64,000 nt of DNA, taken from assembly GCA_016785225.1 (NCBI GenBank), contig JAFBJZ010000107.1, positions 2,914,001 to 2,978,000 of the forward strand. Reading direction: 5' to 3'. Both the position numbers and the translations under genes were made by a program. Positions 1 to 16,576 of this stretch are shown in pieces. The notes beneath the pieces are model-generated. The model saw only the letters and a program-made list of their open reading frames with translations. It had not been told where the DNA came from and made no database searches. Source of the stretch: Psettodes erumei. Taxonomy: Eukaryota > Chordata > Actinopteri > Pleuronectiformes > Psettodidae. Every line of letters starts with the position of its first letter. Within the stretch, counting starts at the first letter, position 1.

Positions 1-75
1 TGCCGTTGTGTAGCCGAGCCTGTCTTTTCAAACGGCCGCCGCCATCGCACTTCAACAGCGTGTTTCGTTTTACAG
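1..75 (+). other. Intron end of the Notch gene
   Basis: A pyrimidine-rich stretch ends in TTTTACAG just before codon GGC at 76, a normal 3' splice site. The reading frame is open from 76 onward and continues an EGF repeat. The upstream exon is outside the window. Confidence 0.7.
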
Positions 76-3000
76 GGCTTCACCGGGTTCACCTGTGACG
101 TCGAAATAGAAGGCCTCTGCGCAAAGCTTAACTGCCAGAACGGCGGGCGCTGTGTGGAGTCGCCGGGCGGCCACCTGTACTGCCAGTGCCAGCCGGGCTT
201 CGCCGGGCTGCACTGCGAGAGTGAACAGAGGTGTCAGTGGATGTGCCAAAACGGAGGGACCTGCATCATGGACCCGTCCAACCCCAACCAGTACAGCTGC
301 CGCTGTCCAAAGCACTACTCCGGACGATACTGCGAGAACGCGCCGCCCGTAGTGCGCTCTCCAGCCTGCCCCTACCTGCAGTGCGAGCAGCAGTCCGGGG
401 ATAAAGTGTGCGACGATCAGTGCAACAACCACGAGTGCCAGTGGGACGGAGGAGACTGCTCGCTCAACTGGCAGCAGCCGTGGATTAACTGCACTGCCAG
501 CGTTCCCTGCTGGGATCGCTTCAAGAACGGACTTTGTGATAAGGAGTGCGACAACCCCGGGTGCCTCTTCGACAGCTTCGAGTGCCAGGAGCAACCGGCC
601 TCCCCCTGCAAGTATGTGCACCCTCTTTGTTTTTCCATTGCGTTGGTATAAAGCCCACAACGTTTCGGGGGCTTGATCACCCAAAACACTAACCCTTCTC
701 GTACTGTGCGCGCAGGTATGACAAGTACTGCGCAGACCACTACCATAACGGCATCTGCGACAAGAGCTGCTACACGGAGGCCTGCGGCTGGGACGGCCTG
801 GACTGTTCCACTGACATTCCGGCCAAGGCGGCCGTGGGCACGCTGATCATCGTGGTCCGGCTGCAGCCGGAGGAGCTGCTCGGAGACCTCAACGGCTTCC
901 TGCGCTCCCTGGGAGCCCTCCTGCACACCAACCTGCACGTGAAGCGAGACAAAAACAACAATCCAATGGTGTACCCTTACTACAGGGGGGAGGAGAGGCA
1001 GGAACAGCATGCACGCAGGAGCAGGCGGGAGCTCGGGAGAGAGATCATCGGGTAAAGATGGAGTTCATGATGGCGGAGTCGCCTACTTTTTGCTCTCGAT
1101 GCGGGGTAACTTGAAATTGATCACCGGTCAACTGCGTGCCACTAACTGCCTCTGCGTTTGTCCAAGCAGCTCTGAGGTGCACCTCCAAATCGACAACCGC
1201 GAATGTTCCCAGAGCTCCATCGACTGCTTCGCCAACACCAATGAGGCTGCGTCCTTCATCGCTGCAGCGCACATCAAGGCGGAACTGCCTTACCCCCTCG
1301 TGTCTGTTGACAGTGAGTAGGCCCGCCAATCAGCAGTTAATGGAACATAAGCTAACTTAACTCCCAGTACCTGTTTTTTTTTTTTAAAGTAAAAACTTAA
1401 ATTAAACGAAGAAAAGAAACATCTGGTCACGTGGACTTGTCTTTGCGTCCTTCAGGTGAACCCACAGAGCCATCTGAGACACCGCTGTTGATGTACCTGA
1501 TTGGAGTGGCGGTGGTCATTATCCTGCTCATCCTGGTGCTGGGGATGCTGGCAGCCAAGAGGAAGCATAAACACGGCGTCCTGTGGCTGCCCGATGGCTT
1601 CTTGGCCAATAAAAACGACAAGAGGAGGGAGCCTGTGGGACAGGACGACTTCGACATGAAGTGAGTGGCTCGTACAGGACGAGCAGCCTGCGTCAGAGTG
1701 CATTTCAAATGGGTAATGCATGAAAACAGCTACTTTCTCTCATATCAGGAATTTCAAGACCCAGGATGGAGCCATGATTGATGGGGGTCAGAGTCAGAGA
1801 TGGCTGGAAGACGAAGTCCCATCCAAGAAACCGAGGGTAAGTGAATTGGGATTTGCAAAAAGAAGCGGGTGGATAACAAATAGTTGAAATTTCAGCAAAG
1901 GGTCTTGGTTGTTTTGAGGGTTTGTTTCAAGTTGTGACTTTTTTTTTTTTTTTTTTTACAGACTGAAGACAAACCCCTGCTGCCCATTGCTATGGATGGA
2001 GGCGTTGACAGAAGGGAGTGGACCCTGCAGCACCGTAAGGCCGCTGACATCACGCTGACGCCCCCGCAGGCCGACCTGGATGCCGACTGTCTGGATGTCA
2101 ATGTCAAGGGACCTGGTGAGAAAGCGTCACTCCCAGACCCCTTGACCCCATCTGTCTTCTGTCATTTAAAAATAATATATATATATATATTTTAATGCCT
2201 AATTTCTCCTTTCTCAGATGGCTTCACCCCGCTGATGTTGGCATCGTTGCGCAACGGTGGCGGCCCAGACTGCAGCCTGCATGGAGAAGAGGAGGAGGAG
2301 AGCGGAGGGGACGAGCCGGGCCCGAGTGTCATTTCGGACCTGATCGCTCAGGGGGCCTCGCTCATGGCCCAGACCGACCGCACAGGAGAGACGGCGCTCC
2401 ACCTGGCCGCTCGCTACGCCCGAGCTGACGCCGCCAAGAGGCTGCTGGACGCCGGAGCGGATCCCAACGTGCATGACAACATGGGCAGAACTCCTCTGCA
2501 TGCGGCCGTGGCGGCCGACGCGCAGGGCGTCTTCCAGGTGAGACGAGCCTCGACGCCCAAACCTAAATCTGCCTCGCGATGGCCGCTTTACAGTCGTCCA
2601 TCATCTCGTCTGCGCCTCTGTCTCCTCCCAGATCCTGATCCGTAACCGTGCGACGGAACTGGACGCCCGCATGAATGACGGCACCACTCCCCTCATCCTG
2701 GCGGCCAGGCTGGCGGAGGAGGGCATGGTGGAAGAGCTCATCCACTGCCACGCCGACATCAACGCCGTAGACAACCACGGTTAGGACGCTGCGTTCGCTT
2801 TGCGCTCACTTCAACCCTTTTACACTTTTTTTCCAACGGCAGCTCTCATTCGTGGCACAAATCCGATGAATGAACAACAGAAGAATAGTAATGGTTTCTT
2901 CCTGGTTAACGTGGATGTGCTTCCCTGTCTCTTCTCACTGTCCTCGCCAATTTCAGGCAAATCCGCCCTGCACTGGGCAGCCGCGGTTAACAATGTGGAG

Positions 3001-4678
3001 GCCACTCTCGTGCTTTTGAAGAACGGAGCCAACCGTGACATGCAAGACAATAAGGTTTGTGTTTTATCACTTGTGCCATCATCAGTCATACAAAAGTTAC
3101 TGGAAAAGCAACTGCAAAGTCACCTGTTACAATGCTGCTGCAGTTAATGTCATGGTGGATCTGGGATTAAGTTTTCCCGTACTTAAATATTGAATTTGTG
3201 CTTAATGTGTACTTGGTGTGTTGGTGTGTTTCTTTCAGGAGGAGACGCCGCTCTTCCTGGCCGCCAGAGAAGGCAGCTTCGAGGCCGCCCAGGTTCTCCT
3301 CGACCACTACTCCAACCGTGACATCACTGATCACCTGGACCGGCTGCCCCGCGATACCGCCCAAGAGCGGATGCATCACGACATCGTCCGCCTGCTGGAC
3401 CAATACAACTTGGTTCACAGTCCGCACAACGGGCCGAACCACATGGGGGGAGGCGGGAACTCAGTTATGTGCGGGGCCAACGGCTCGGGCTTCATCGGCA
3501 TGCGCCCCGGACCGCAGGGGAAGAAGAGCAGGAGGGGCGGAGGCAGCGCGAAGGTGGGAGGTGTCGGCGGGGGAGCCAAGGAGTTGAAAGATATGAAGGC
3601 GAAGCGCAGAAAGAAGCCTGCCGGAGGCGAGGGGCCGGGCGTGGGCGCCGCGGTGGGCGGAGGAAGCGGAGGAGGCGCGGGCGGAGGGGGCGCCAACGGC
3701 GTCAAGGCGGCAGGGGGACTCCCGGAGAGCTCCGTCACCATGTCTCCCGTCGACTCCCTGGAATCACCGCACTCGTACACGGCCGACGTGTCCGGCGCCA
3801 TCTCCACGACGGCCAACTCCCCTCCCCTCCTAAGCAGCCCCAGCTCCAGGCCGATGCTGCCCCCCGTCAGCCACATGCTGGGGCAGCAGCAGAGCTGGGT
3901 GGGCATGGCCAAGCACGGCTACGGCGGCCACATGTTCGGCCTGGTGCCGCACCAGATGGGGGGGTCCCACCCCGGCATGGGCCAGCACCACGGCCAGGGC
4001 CCGATGCTGACCCCCATGAACGTCACCATGAGCAGAGAGCAGCTGCCGCCCATCGTCACCTTCCAGATGATGGCTCCCGGAGCAGGCCAGGCCATGCTGA
4101 AGCAGCCCCAGCCGGGGCAGGTGCAGGTCACGCAGTCCCAGGGGCAAAACCCGAGTCAGGGCCACCCCCAGCAGACGCCGAGCCACCTCCACTGCACCCA
4201 GGGTATGATGTACCAAATGCCCGAGCAGATGAGCATGACGCACGGGCTGCCCCACACCCTGCAGCACCCCCACGCCGTCGGCCACGGAGGGATCGAAAGC
4301 CAATCTCGGCCGCTGCCCTCCTATCCGCCCATGCAGAGCCCCGTGGATAAATACCCCACACCCCCCTCCCAGCACAGCTACGCCACCACGGGCTCAGAGG
4401 GCACCACCCCCGGCCACTCCGCCCACCCGCCCAGCGAGCACCCGTATCTCACCCCCTCGCCGGAGTCCCCGGACCCTTGGTCGTCGTCTTCGCCGCACTC
4501 CAATTCGGACTGGTCGGACGTCACCACCAGCCCCACCCCTCTGGGGAACCCCCACCACGTACTGCCGTCGTCGCACCACACACACATTCCGGAGCAGGCG
4601 CAGGCGCAGCCGCAGGCGCAGCAGATGCAGCAGGCCCCTCAGCAGCCGCAGCTCGGAAACATGCAGGTGTTTGCGTAG
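76..4678 (+). CDS. notch3: Notch receptor, C-terminal part (notch3-like), 5' end outside window
   Basis: This is a single-pass receptor whose intracellular domain is released by ligand-induced proteolysis and acts with RBPJ in the nucleus. Coding exons are 76-611, 716-1051, 1170-1312, 1456-1660, 1749-1836, 1962-2115, 2218-2537, 2632-2779, 2957-3054 and 3239-4678. They join in frame to 1155 residues plus TAG. Numbering from codon 76, the order is: last EGF repeats (1-95), three LNR modules (about 98-129, 145-170, 178-209), heterodimerisation region with furin site RRSRR/E (279-284), membrane segment (about 349-372) followed by KRKHK, RAM region, ankyrin repeats (about 488-725), a Gly/Ala-rich linker, and a PEST tail with LTPSPESPD (from 1080) and WSSSSP. 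Notch3 is favoured over Notch1 by QPEELL, RREPVGQD, LVLGMLAAKRK and the 19p13-type neighbours, although QYNLVHSP and SPVDSLESPH also resemble Notch1. The upstream exons lie left of base 76. Confidence 0.88.
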
Positions 4679-6417
4679 GCCGGGCCGGAGGAGAGAGCGC
4701 CGGCAGACTTGACTTTGAGGCTCGGTGGAGCCGAACGACAACACGCGATCACTCACTCGACGTTTTTCTCACCTCTTTCATTAATTCTCTTTGTATGTTC
4801 TGCATTATCATTATCGTACCCCCACCCCCCACCCCCTATTATGTCCTGTCCTCCTCTTTGCACTTAAGAAAACTGTGTGTGTATAGTTTCTAAAACATGA
4901 TGGAGTATTATCAGCTCGATATCGGAAAAAAAAGCTCTCGATACCAAAAAGCGCGGAGTCAGCCGTCTGTGGTGAAATCAGTTCTTCCGTGCGATTTCTC
5001 CGAGCACCCTCCGCTTTCCGTCGGCCGCGCCAGGACTTTACTTTTCGGGGGCGGGTGGGGGGATTTTGCACCCCAACGCAAACTGTTTATCGAGGGATCA
5101 TCGAGGAGGTGCCGGCCGCACGGAGGTCTGCTGGTACTGACAGACCGCGGAGGTGGACGCCGAGAGCGGACCGAGACGCTGCCCTGCGTCCGCGTGGCCG
5201 GTCTCGGAGGACATTGTTATTTCCTTCCCGCTATATGCTATCATTACGTGTCGTTTAATGTGATGCGCCCGCCAGTACTAACTCCCCGTCGAAACGAATA
5301 CAGCGGGTCACATTCGGTCGACGCTTTTATTCCCAAAGCAGAACTACCTAGCTTTTGCTTTAAGGTTTTGTATTCGTGCATTATATACATTTTTTTACTG
5401 TGCTGAAAGGGGGGTTGTCGTAGAAGGCTGTTGCGTGATTAGAAAGACAAACACCGAGGAAGACGCGCACACGAAGGCATCTCGTGACGGGACACGGCGA
5501 ATTTACCACTTTTTGAAGGCGGGTTGCTGTTACAGAAATACACGTTCGCGTCCTGTCGCGGGATGCCTCGTCACGGATGGCGCCGCTCGCTGAGGGATTA
5601 AATTCAGAAGCTTGACAGACTTTATGCAAAAAAACCACATTCGTTTTGTCACACTCATTGTTACTGTTGTGCGACGGGGCTTCGTTGGTTGTGTGATGAA
5701 ATGCACATGGACTTATAGCACATTCTGCTTGTTATTACTGAGCTCTATTTGGCGAAGACGTGTTGACTTTTTAAAATGTCTGTGTTTTTGTTTTTTTTAT
5801 ATGAATACTGTTCGCACTTCTTGAATGATTCTGAATGTCACAGAGGTGCATGTTTTTAATCTTTAAACTGCCTCTTTTCTAAATAGTTTCTCTTCCACAA
5901 TCATTTAACCAGCCTTTTGCTTAACTACAATCAGTGTATTTCTAAACCGTTTTTTTAATTGCCATGATTCATAAACCAAGTCTGGAGGTCTATACAGTTT
6001 AATTAAAGGTTTTTTTTTCCTTCTTTGTCTTCCTTTAAGTTGATGTTGAGCATAGCTTTGTGTGACAGCTCTGTAAACACAGGCCATCACTCACTGTTTT
6101 ACTTTTGAAACTTTAAAAAAAAAAAGGAACATCGGTGTCGTTAAGACCAAATTTCTTTTTTTTTATTACTCTGCCAAAAATGCACGTCAAATGTCCAAAT
6201 ATCTGTCGGCCGTCGTCCTTGTTTTGCGAAAGTCAATCTCTAAAACGTGAGACACGACGCACGCATCCTGTGGCAAAGACCTGTGGTCGCCGTTTTGAAA
6301 TACCACTGTGAAGTGTCTGTGCGAACAAACCAAATTATTCACGTTCCGTCGTTATTCCCAGTGCCTGACTTTTCAGGGCTTTATTCTCTGCACCAAGGAT
6401 GTCCCTGCAGCGTGTCT

Positions 6418-6473
<56 letters not shown>

Positions 6474-6990
6474 GTGTTGTGAAACTGCAACATTTTTTAC
6501 AAGAATTGTGCATTTCAGTTCCCGTACATATGCAAGGCTATGTGTCTATGTTGTGTATATAAAATGATGTTGTTGTTGTTTTTTTTGTACTTTCCTCTGT
6601 TTAACCGAATAGCCTATAATATACAGTACATGTCATATGAAGTAGTTGTCACCGTGTTTTGTATAAGGTAGAAAACTAAAACTGATAAAATACGTTGTCT
6701 GTTGGGGGAAAAAAAAAACAAAAACCCAAATGATCAACCAAATGTGCATACTGAAATAAAGCCCAGATCTCCATAGCTTTCTGCACTTCTGTCTTTTTTT
6801 TTTTTTTAAATATGGTGTTTTTGCATCATGTTTATGCGCAGTGCTGGAATTAATTTGAAATCGGTTTATGATCGTTATGTGTAATATGTGTAATATGTAT
6901 AATATTATATGTATATTATTATTATCGTCTACCCAGTAAATCTGCATCGCTCGTGTCATCAGTCGTGACGTTTCAAAATAAAGCGACGTG
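4679..6990 (+). other. Probable notch3 3' UTR with two poly(A) signals
   Basis: After the TAG at 4676-4678 the sequence changes from very GC-rich coding DNA to AT-rich DNA with no supportable coding exon for about 2.3 kb. AATAAA hexamers lie at 6755-6760 and 6977-6982, either of which could end the transcript. A 51-bp (CA)n run lies inside it. The extent is inferred from the hexamers; transcript data would be needed to fix the end. Confidence 0.55.
6420..6470 (+). repeat. (CA)n microsatellite
   Basis: An uninterrupted CA tract of about 25 units inside the presumed notch3 3' UTR. ORFs reading Thr-His repeats across it are artefacts of the repeat. Confidence 0.97.
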
Positions 6991-7079
6991 TTTGGGTCAC
7001 GGGTTCTGTCTCGTGCGTTCGGACCCCACAAACTTCAGTTCTGTATAGAAAGAAATAAACCTCCTCCAGCTTGTGACGC

Positions 7080-7827
7080 AAGCGAGCGGTGCAGTTTGTT
7101 TCCGGACCGGCAGGGGGCCCCGAGTCTCCACAGGAAGCCCCGACGGAGAGAAGAGGAAGAAGCCTGTACGCGGAAGTTGCTCGGAACTTTGCGCCTACGA
7201 GATGCGTCCCGTCCGCCGCCTCGCTCACCTCGTATGATTTACAGACGTGTTCCTGGCGGCGAGCTGAACCGCGATGGCGCTGGATGCTGCGGCAGTGCGT
7301 GCGGAGAGCCGCGGCGGATCGCGCGCAGGTGTCGGCGCACAGTAGATCGGCGGCGGCGGTGGAGGGAGGGAGGGAGGGAGGGGGGAGGAGGGGGGTCAAT
7401 GGACGCCAGGAGCTGAAGTGCAGCTGCTTTGACAGCTGGGTTGAACCTCCAGTACCTGGTCCGTGAGTGCGACGGAGTGAGAGAGAGAGAGTGCGTGTGT
7501 GAGTGTGTTTGTGAGAGAGAGAGAGCTGCCGAGGACAGCCACGACCCGAGGTTTAACCCCCCAGAGAGAGGATTTTATTTGTGAGGAGACAATTATCCGC
7601 GTCCGTGCGCTTTTAGGGCGCCATTAAAGGAAAGGGGAGAAAGGTGAGAGCTGCTCTCAGCCAGCGACTCCTCTCTGAGGGAAAACAACCTTAAACTCTC
7701 GTTCCAGTCCTCGCCGTGTCTCTGTGTTTTCCCACGGACCCCACGTTTGACCGCCGGCCGCCGTATCGTTTACAGTCTCACTTCCTCTTCCCCCGGGGCT
7801 CGCTCCCCTCCCCGTCGACCCGCGGCC
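7080..7827 (+). promoter_or_regulatory. CpG-rich promoter and 5' UTR of slc35a3
   Basis: From about 7080 the DNA becomes GC- and CpG-rich, in contrast with the AT-rich notch3 3' UTR. It contains GGGAGG direct repeats near 7364-7390 and GA-rich tracts near 7480-7525. It leads into the transporter start codon at 7828. A further AATAAA at 7054-7059 may belong to the upstream gene. A possible donor (AAAG/GTGAGA near 7643) could mark a non-coding first exon, but I cannot confirm one. No TATA box is evident. Confidence 0.5.
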
Positions 7828-11918
<4,091 letters not shown>

Positions 11919-13620
11919 GACACTCACGGCTGACACTGCAGCAGCGGTAGGAGGTCCTATTGAGGCGTCAAGACGAGGAGGGGAAAGGAGGACATGGATT
12001 AAAAAAAAAATAAATAAAAAGAGGGGAAAGGTCTTTATCGTGTATGGTTATCACAAAAAGGAGGAGCAGAGGAGTCGGGAGCGAGGAGGTAAGACGGTTG
12101 GGAACAGAGGGACAGAAAAAAGTGAAAAGGGAGATTTAAAAAAAAAAATAGAGCAAGCACAACGCTGTGACAGGTCTCTAACACCGAAAGTGCCTCAGCT
12201 GCGAAGAGTAACCAGTGAGAGATGAAGGAGAGAAACAGGATTGTATGATTTTCTTTTTTCCTATAAATACTGCTGTAGAGGTGACCCTGGCACACGTTCA
12301 GAGCTGAAGAGATGTCCTCGACAGGACCGACTGATTGTGCTCATTGCGAACCCACTTGACTGCCAGTTGCTGTTACTGCCACGTCAGTCACGCGTACAAT
12401 AACGGACGGAGGAGGGCGGACGAGCGGGGGTTTCTAAATTTTCTTCAACGCCGCATTTTTTTTTTCCAGATGCGGCGTGACTTTAGCCCAACCCGCTGGC
12501 TCCCTCACCTCAGAGTCGCAGTATTTAAGGTTCGTCGGTCTGGAGTCGCCCCACTTTGGGCCTCTGGAAGCACGTTCAGGGCCATTTTGCCCAGGTGTGG
12601 GGGTTAAAACCTGCTACGGAGGAGGGATTTGTGAACAGCTTAAGAGGCCTGTCTACCTGGGAGACGCAACTTAGGGCAAAAACTCATCAATCTTGCAAGA
12701 GCCTTTAGACTCCGACACCAGAACTAGTATTGCTATCTAAATTATGGCTCTCGTGTTGTGTTTTGCTCAGTTATTTCTGGAAACGCTTTTTGTTGCCAGG
12801 CAACATATAGTCAGTGGGAAGTCTTTGATAACATGCACAGATCACTGTATGACTCTGGTCTGTCTGTACCCAGGTGTAGAAATTCATCTGACATTTCAGA
12901 AATGCGATTGAGGCTGGAATAGGGGTATTTAATGATTTGGGTTTCTGAAGTGAAAAGGACAGTTTGTTAATATGGTAAATTAAATTGAGTTGACGTCTGT
13001 TGAAAATAGAACCACAGTCTAAGATTCTATCTCACAGATTTAAATGAATTGTTTTTTGAACGTATTGATTTATTGATTTGGCTTCAGTTTATATGGTTTT
13101 TTCAAAAGATACTGATTATCCAGCTCCTAATTTCATGTGCTTGTGTAACATTGTATTCTGTTGATTCAAAGTAGAAGTAATCAAAATATTCAGTAAATGT
13201 GGCTCAGCTATGTCCAAACTGACTAAATTGTTGGTACTGATTACATCAGACATCATTACTTGCATAGTAAGTAACCTTGGACTGTACTCTGGTGTTTTTC
13301 CTCTGGAACTACTTTTTTTTTTCATGGGATAAAGCGGGTATAATTAATAACTTTATTATTTTAATTGCCGATATGTGAATCTTTTATAAAAGAAAAGAAT
13401 TAGTCCTTTAACTTCTTTGTATGTGGTATTGTTTGTCTCGCCCCCTGATATTTTCTATGGTACGACCCACACATTTACATTTTATAGTTGGATGAGAAGG
13501 CACTGTAGTAAAAAAAGAAAAAGAAAAAATCGAATCATCTTTGCAGCCTCCCATTCCCTTCGCATGTCGGCTTAGAGCTAAAAACAGAATAGAAATAGAA
13601 ATAAATTCACACTTTGATCA
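11919..13620 (+). other. Probable slc35a3 3' UTR
   Basis: Non-coding sequence follows the TAG at 11916-11918. A-rich runs with overlapping AATAAA-like hexamers lie near 12001-12020 and another AATAAA is at 13600-13605. The 3' end is uncertain: the early A-rich site would give a very short UTR, the later one about 1.7 kb. No ORF here has coding character. Confidence 0.4.
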
Positions 13621-14527
13621 ATTTGGCATTTGTTTTAATGAGTTTAAAAACACTGCATGCAAAAGCCAGACAGTCTGAGAGAAAGGACTGTACCACGGCA
13701 GAGTTTTCATGTTCTTCGTATTATAACACTGTAAATCACCGTTACCCAGTTGTTGTTGTTGTTTTGTTTGTTTTTTTGAACAGTCGCTGCATTAAACTCC
13801 AGTCAGTCAGCAGAACAAGTAGGAATTAATGAGTCGAGCTCCTCGTGAAGGGCCGTGTACCGCTCTACCCGGGTCCGCAGGCACATCTGTTACTGTAAAA
13901 GACACGTGAGGCCCTGATACACACAGACAGCAACTGTGCGACCTCGTCAAGTATAAACGTATTTTCTTAAACGCCTTAATCGGGGCAACCGGTTGAAAAA
14001 AGGGTTTCCGTTTTATCTCCCCCTATAAAATCACAGACCAGTAAGGATCGCCCTCTTCCTTTCTCCTGCTAAAAGCACCGCCCTAGATGTTTCCCTTGAT
14101 TGTCAGCATGGGCTCTCAGGTGCCGTTCGCCTCACAAACTGCTCCTGCGTCGTGGCTACAATAGGCATGTTGTTCAGATTTTCCACTGTCCGTGACGAGT
14201 GTGTCGCAGCGCTCGCACTACACAGGCAGAACAGTCCTTCCGGTGATCATGGCTCTGGTGTGGGTCTGGATGAGGTGTGTGTGTGTGTGTGTGTGTGTGT
14301 TTGTGTGTGAGAGCGAAGGCTTGTTCGGTTTTGCACCAAGAGGAATGAGCAGCATGGGTAAAACAACGTGGTTACGTCCTCCGCCCCTCTTCATCTCTGT
14401 CTCAGCTCAGCAGCCTCACCGGCCAACAGGAGCACAGCCACAAGAATCATCATAACAACACATTATTCTCATAAAACATCATAGTGGCACATGAGACTGA
14501 CGTGTAAAAATAAAACCACACCAATCT
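13621..14527. other. Intergenic, no gene seen
   Basis: Mixed-composition DNA between the slc35a3 tail and a transposon remnant. It contains a (GT)13 run at 14275-14300 and nothing else I can name. Confidence 0.5.
14275..14300 (+). repeat. (GT)n microsatellite
   Basis: Thirteen uninterrupted GT units. Confidence 0.95.
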
Positions 14528-15317
14528 TTAAAGGGTCAGTTCTACCCCCCCAAAAAAAAAACCAACAAAAAACTCAATCTTAATCTCAACTAATGCTACA
14601 TACTGTACATAACAATGTATGTAGATTGTTTTGATTTCAGTTTTTTTTGGCAGGTTTTGAGATATCGGTATGTGAGATTTGTGCCTGCATCGCAACACGT
14701 TCAAGGTGACTTCAAAGCTATTTGTGGTGCTAAGAGCACTGACAAATTACGTTTTTTTAAAAATCAATATATCTTTCCAGAAACAGTAAATACATGTTCT
14801 TTCTTCCAAAGAAACAGTCCTCATGGAAACTGTTGATAAAGTCTTTGGAGTATTTATTACCATTTCTGGAAAGACAAGTTGCTGGTGCTTTTTTTAGTCT
14901 CGTGCGACAGCTCTCAAACATTCATGGTCCACAGATGTTGAATCCTAATTACCCCCCTGGTTTCTCCTCTGGTGCCACTGAGAGGTTTTTGGCCTTTCAG
15001 TCAAATATCTTGTATTGGATAGATGGTCATGAAATGTATATATTTTCAGGTTAGCTTGCTGAAATTAGCATTCAGGTCAAAGCATCACTAGGCCCAAGTG
15101 CAGAGAGACTCTAGACTCTTACTGTATTTTCAGCTGTCATTCTTTAAAGCTGTGATCATTTAGTTAAATTTTTGGACTGCCATTGTATTGTTTGGGAGGC
15201 AGAATCTCACTCACAGATATTTCAAAAACTTGGAAAAATAACATCTTCATGGATAGAAGCTGGAGGCAAGTGTTTTTAGTTATGTTCTTTTGTAATTTGG
15301 GTGAACCAGTCCTGTAA
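14528..15317. mobile_element. Non-autonomous DNA transposon (MITE-like) with terminal inverted repeats
   Basis: The left end reads TTAAAGGGTCAGTTCTACCC, and the reverse complement of the right end reads TTACAGGACTGGTTCACCCA. These are imperfect inverted repeats about 790 bp apart. Internal phrases such as TTTTGAGATATCGG and GAGCACTGACAAATTACG match, from memory, a repeat widespread in teleost genomes. There is no ORF of transposase size, so it would have been mobilised in trans. I cannot place the family or see a clear target-site duplication. Confidence 0.75.
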
Positions 15318-16576
15318 GTGTAAATCCACTTCTCTTTCACCGCACTCTCTGTTCTTAAACAACATATGCCGAGCTCTGCTGGAGCTCTGTTTGTCCTCTC
15401 ACAGCCACTGTGGGCAGACTAATTTTATGAAAAATAAAGTAACCTCACTAATATAATTGGAGGGGGCATGGGGAAAAGCGCAATCATGTTTCTGCTGTGG
15501 GAGGCTGTCATCAACACAGGCATCGCTGGCTTTCAAAAGGCAGAGAGAGAGAGAAGCTCTGCAGCTTGGATGAACTGGCCATTTATGATCAGGGGAAAAA
15601 AAAAACTCATCCTGCTGCAGGGCTTCATTTATGACTGTGTGTTTGTACGACCAAATCCAAGCCGCGATTTCGACATTTTCTGTGACTCGTGAAAAGCAAA
15701 GTCGCTCGGAGGATGCATGACCCTCGGCTGACAATCTTTCTGGGTTTTTTTTTATCTTCAGAATTAATCTTACAATATGTGTGTGTTTGAGTGTGTGTGT
15801 GTGCGTGAGGCAGTCTGGTGTGACAAAGCAGCAAACCTGGACCTGACCCTGGGGCTCCGTTTATAGAAAACACACGTCCTCAAACGCATACACACATGCC
15901 CTGCGCGCAACAGCAACACTCGCAGCATCTCTGAAAGCACATCATCCAGTAACATTTCAGTCCACTGTATAGTTTTCTCTGTCTGTTATGAATAAACCCA
16001 GCAGCAGTGCCGTCCTCCGTGAACCTGCTGCCGCATAAACACCAACACCTTTTCATTGGTTGCACTCGTGCACAGCACTTTCCTGTGCAGTACAGAGCGG
16101 GTCCGGATCATTTCATCATTAAGGCTGAAGAACCTTTTTAAAACAGGGCGTGTGTGTGTTTTTAGGCTCGATCATATCTTTCATGGCCTGAGTAGCTACA
16201 GTACAGGTTTTGCGTTACATCCCAGCACTGGTGGCAGGTTTTCAGAGTTATACAATGCTTTGCTTCGGTTGTGCCAGGCCGGAGCCTGAACACCCCAAAA
16301 AGCTTAACAGCACCAGAAGTAGAGAGACCAACATACTTTCTGGATCGTCAAAGGCAGCAGTGGGGAATTAAGGCAGTTGTCCCCTCAAGATTTTACTCGC
16401 AAAAGACTGCAACTCTTATTTGTGCCATCGTCAGTTCCTACAACTGTCAGCCTGCTTATAGATCTCCATTTGTCTTTTTTTGTCTTTTCATCTGATTATC
16501 TCAGTTGCCATTTCATCGTAGAAGTGGCCCACTATGATATGGTGTAACAACTGGCCAATCAGATGTTCTCAATGCT
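15318..16576. other. Intergenic or fam78 3' UTR
   Basis: No coding exon. Part of this probably belongs to the 3' UTR of the minus-strand FAM78 gene, but I could not choose a poly(A) site with confidence. The nearest minus-strand AATAAA candidate I noted (TTTATT on the plus strand, 14853-14858) lies inside the transposon remnant. A short GT-rich run occurs near 15779-15803. Confidence 0.4.

Noticed and set aside
3830..4375. Long antisense ORFs opposite the last notch exon
   Set aside because: They are shadows of a GC-rich coding exon. The sense frame has clear Notch motifs; the antisense has none.
6247..6567. 106-codon ORF in the notch 3' UTR
   Set aside because: Runs through the CA repeat; Thr-His runs only.
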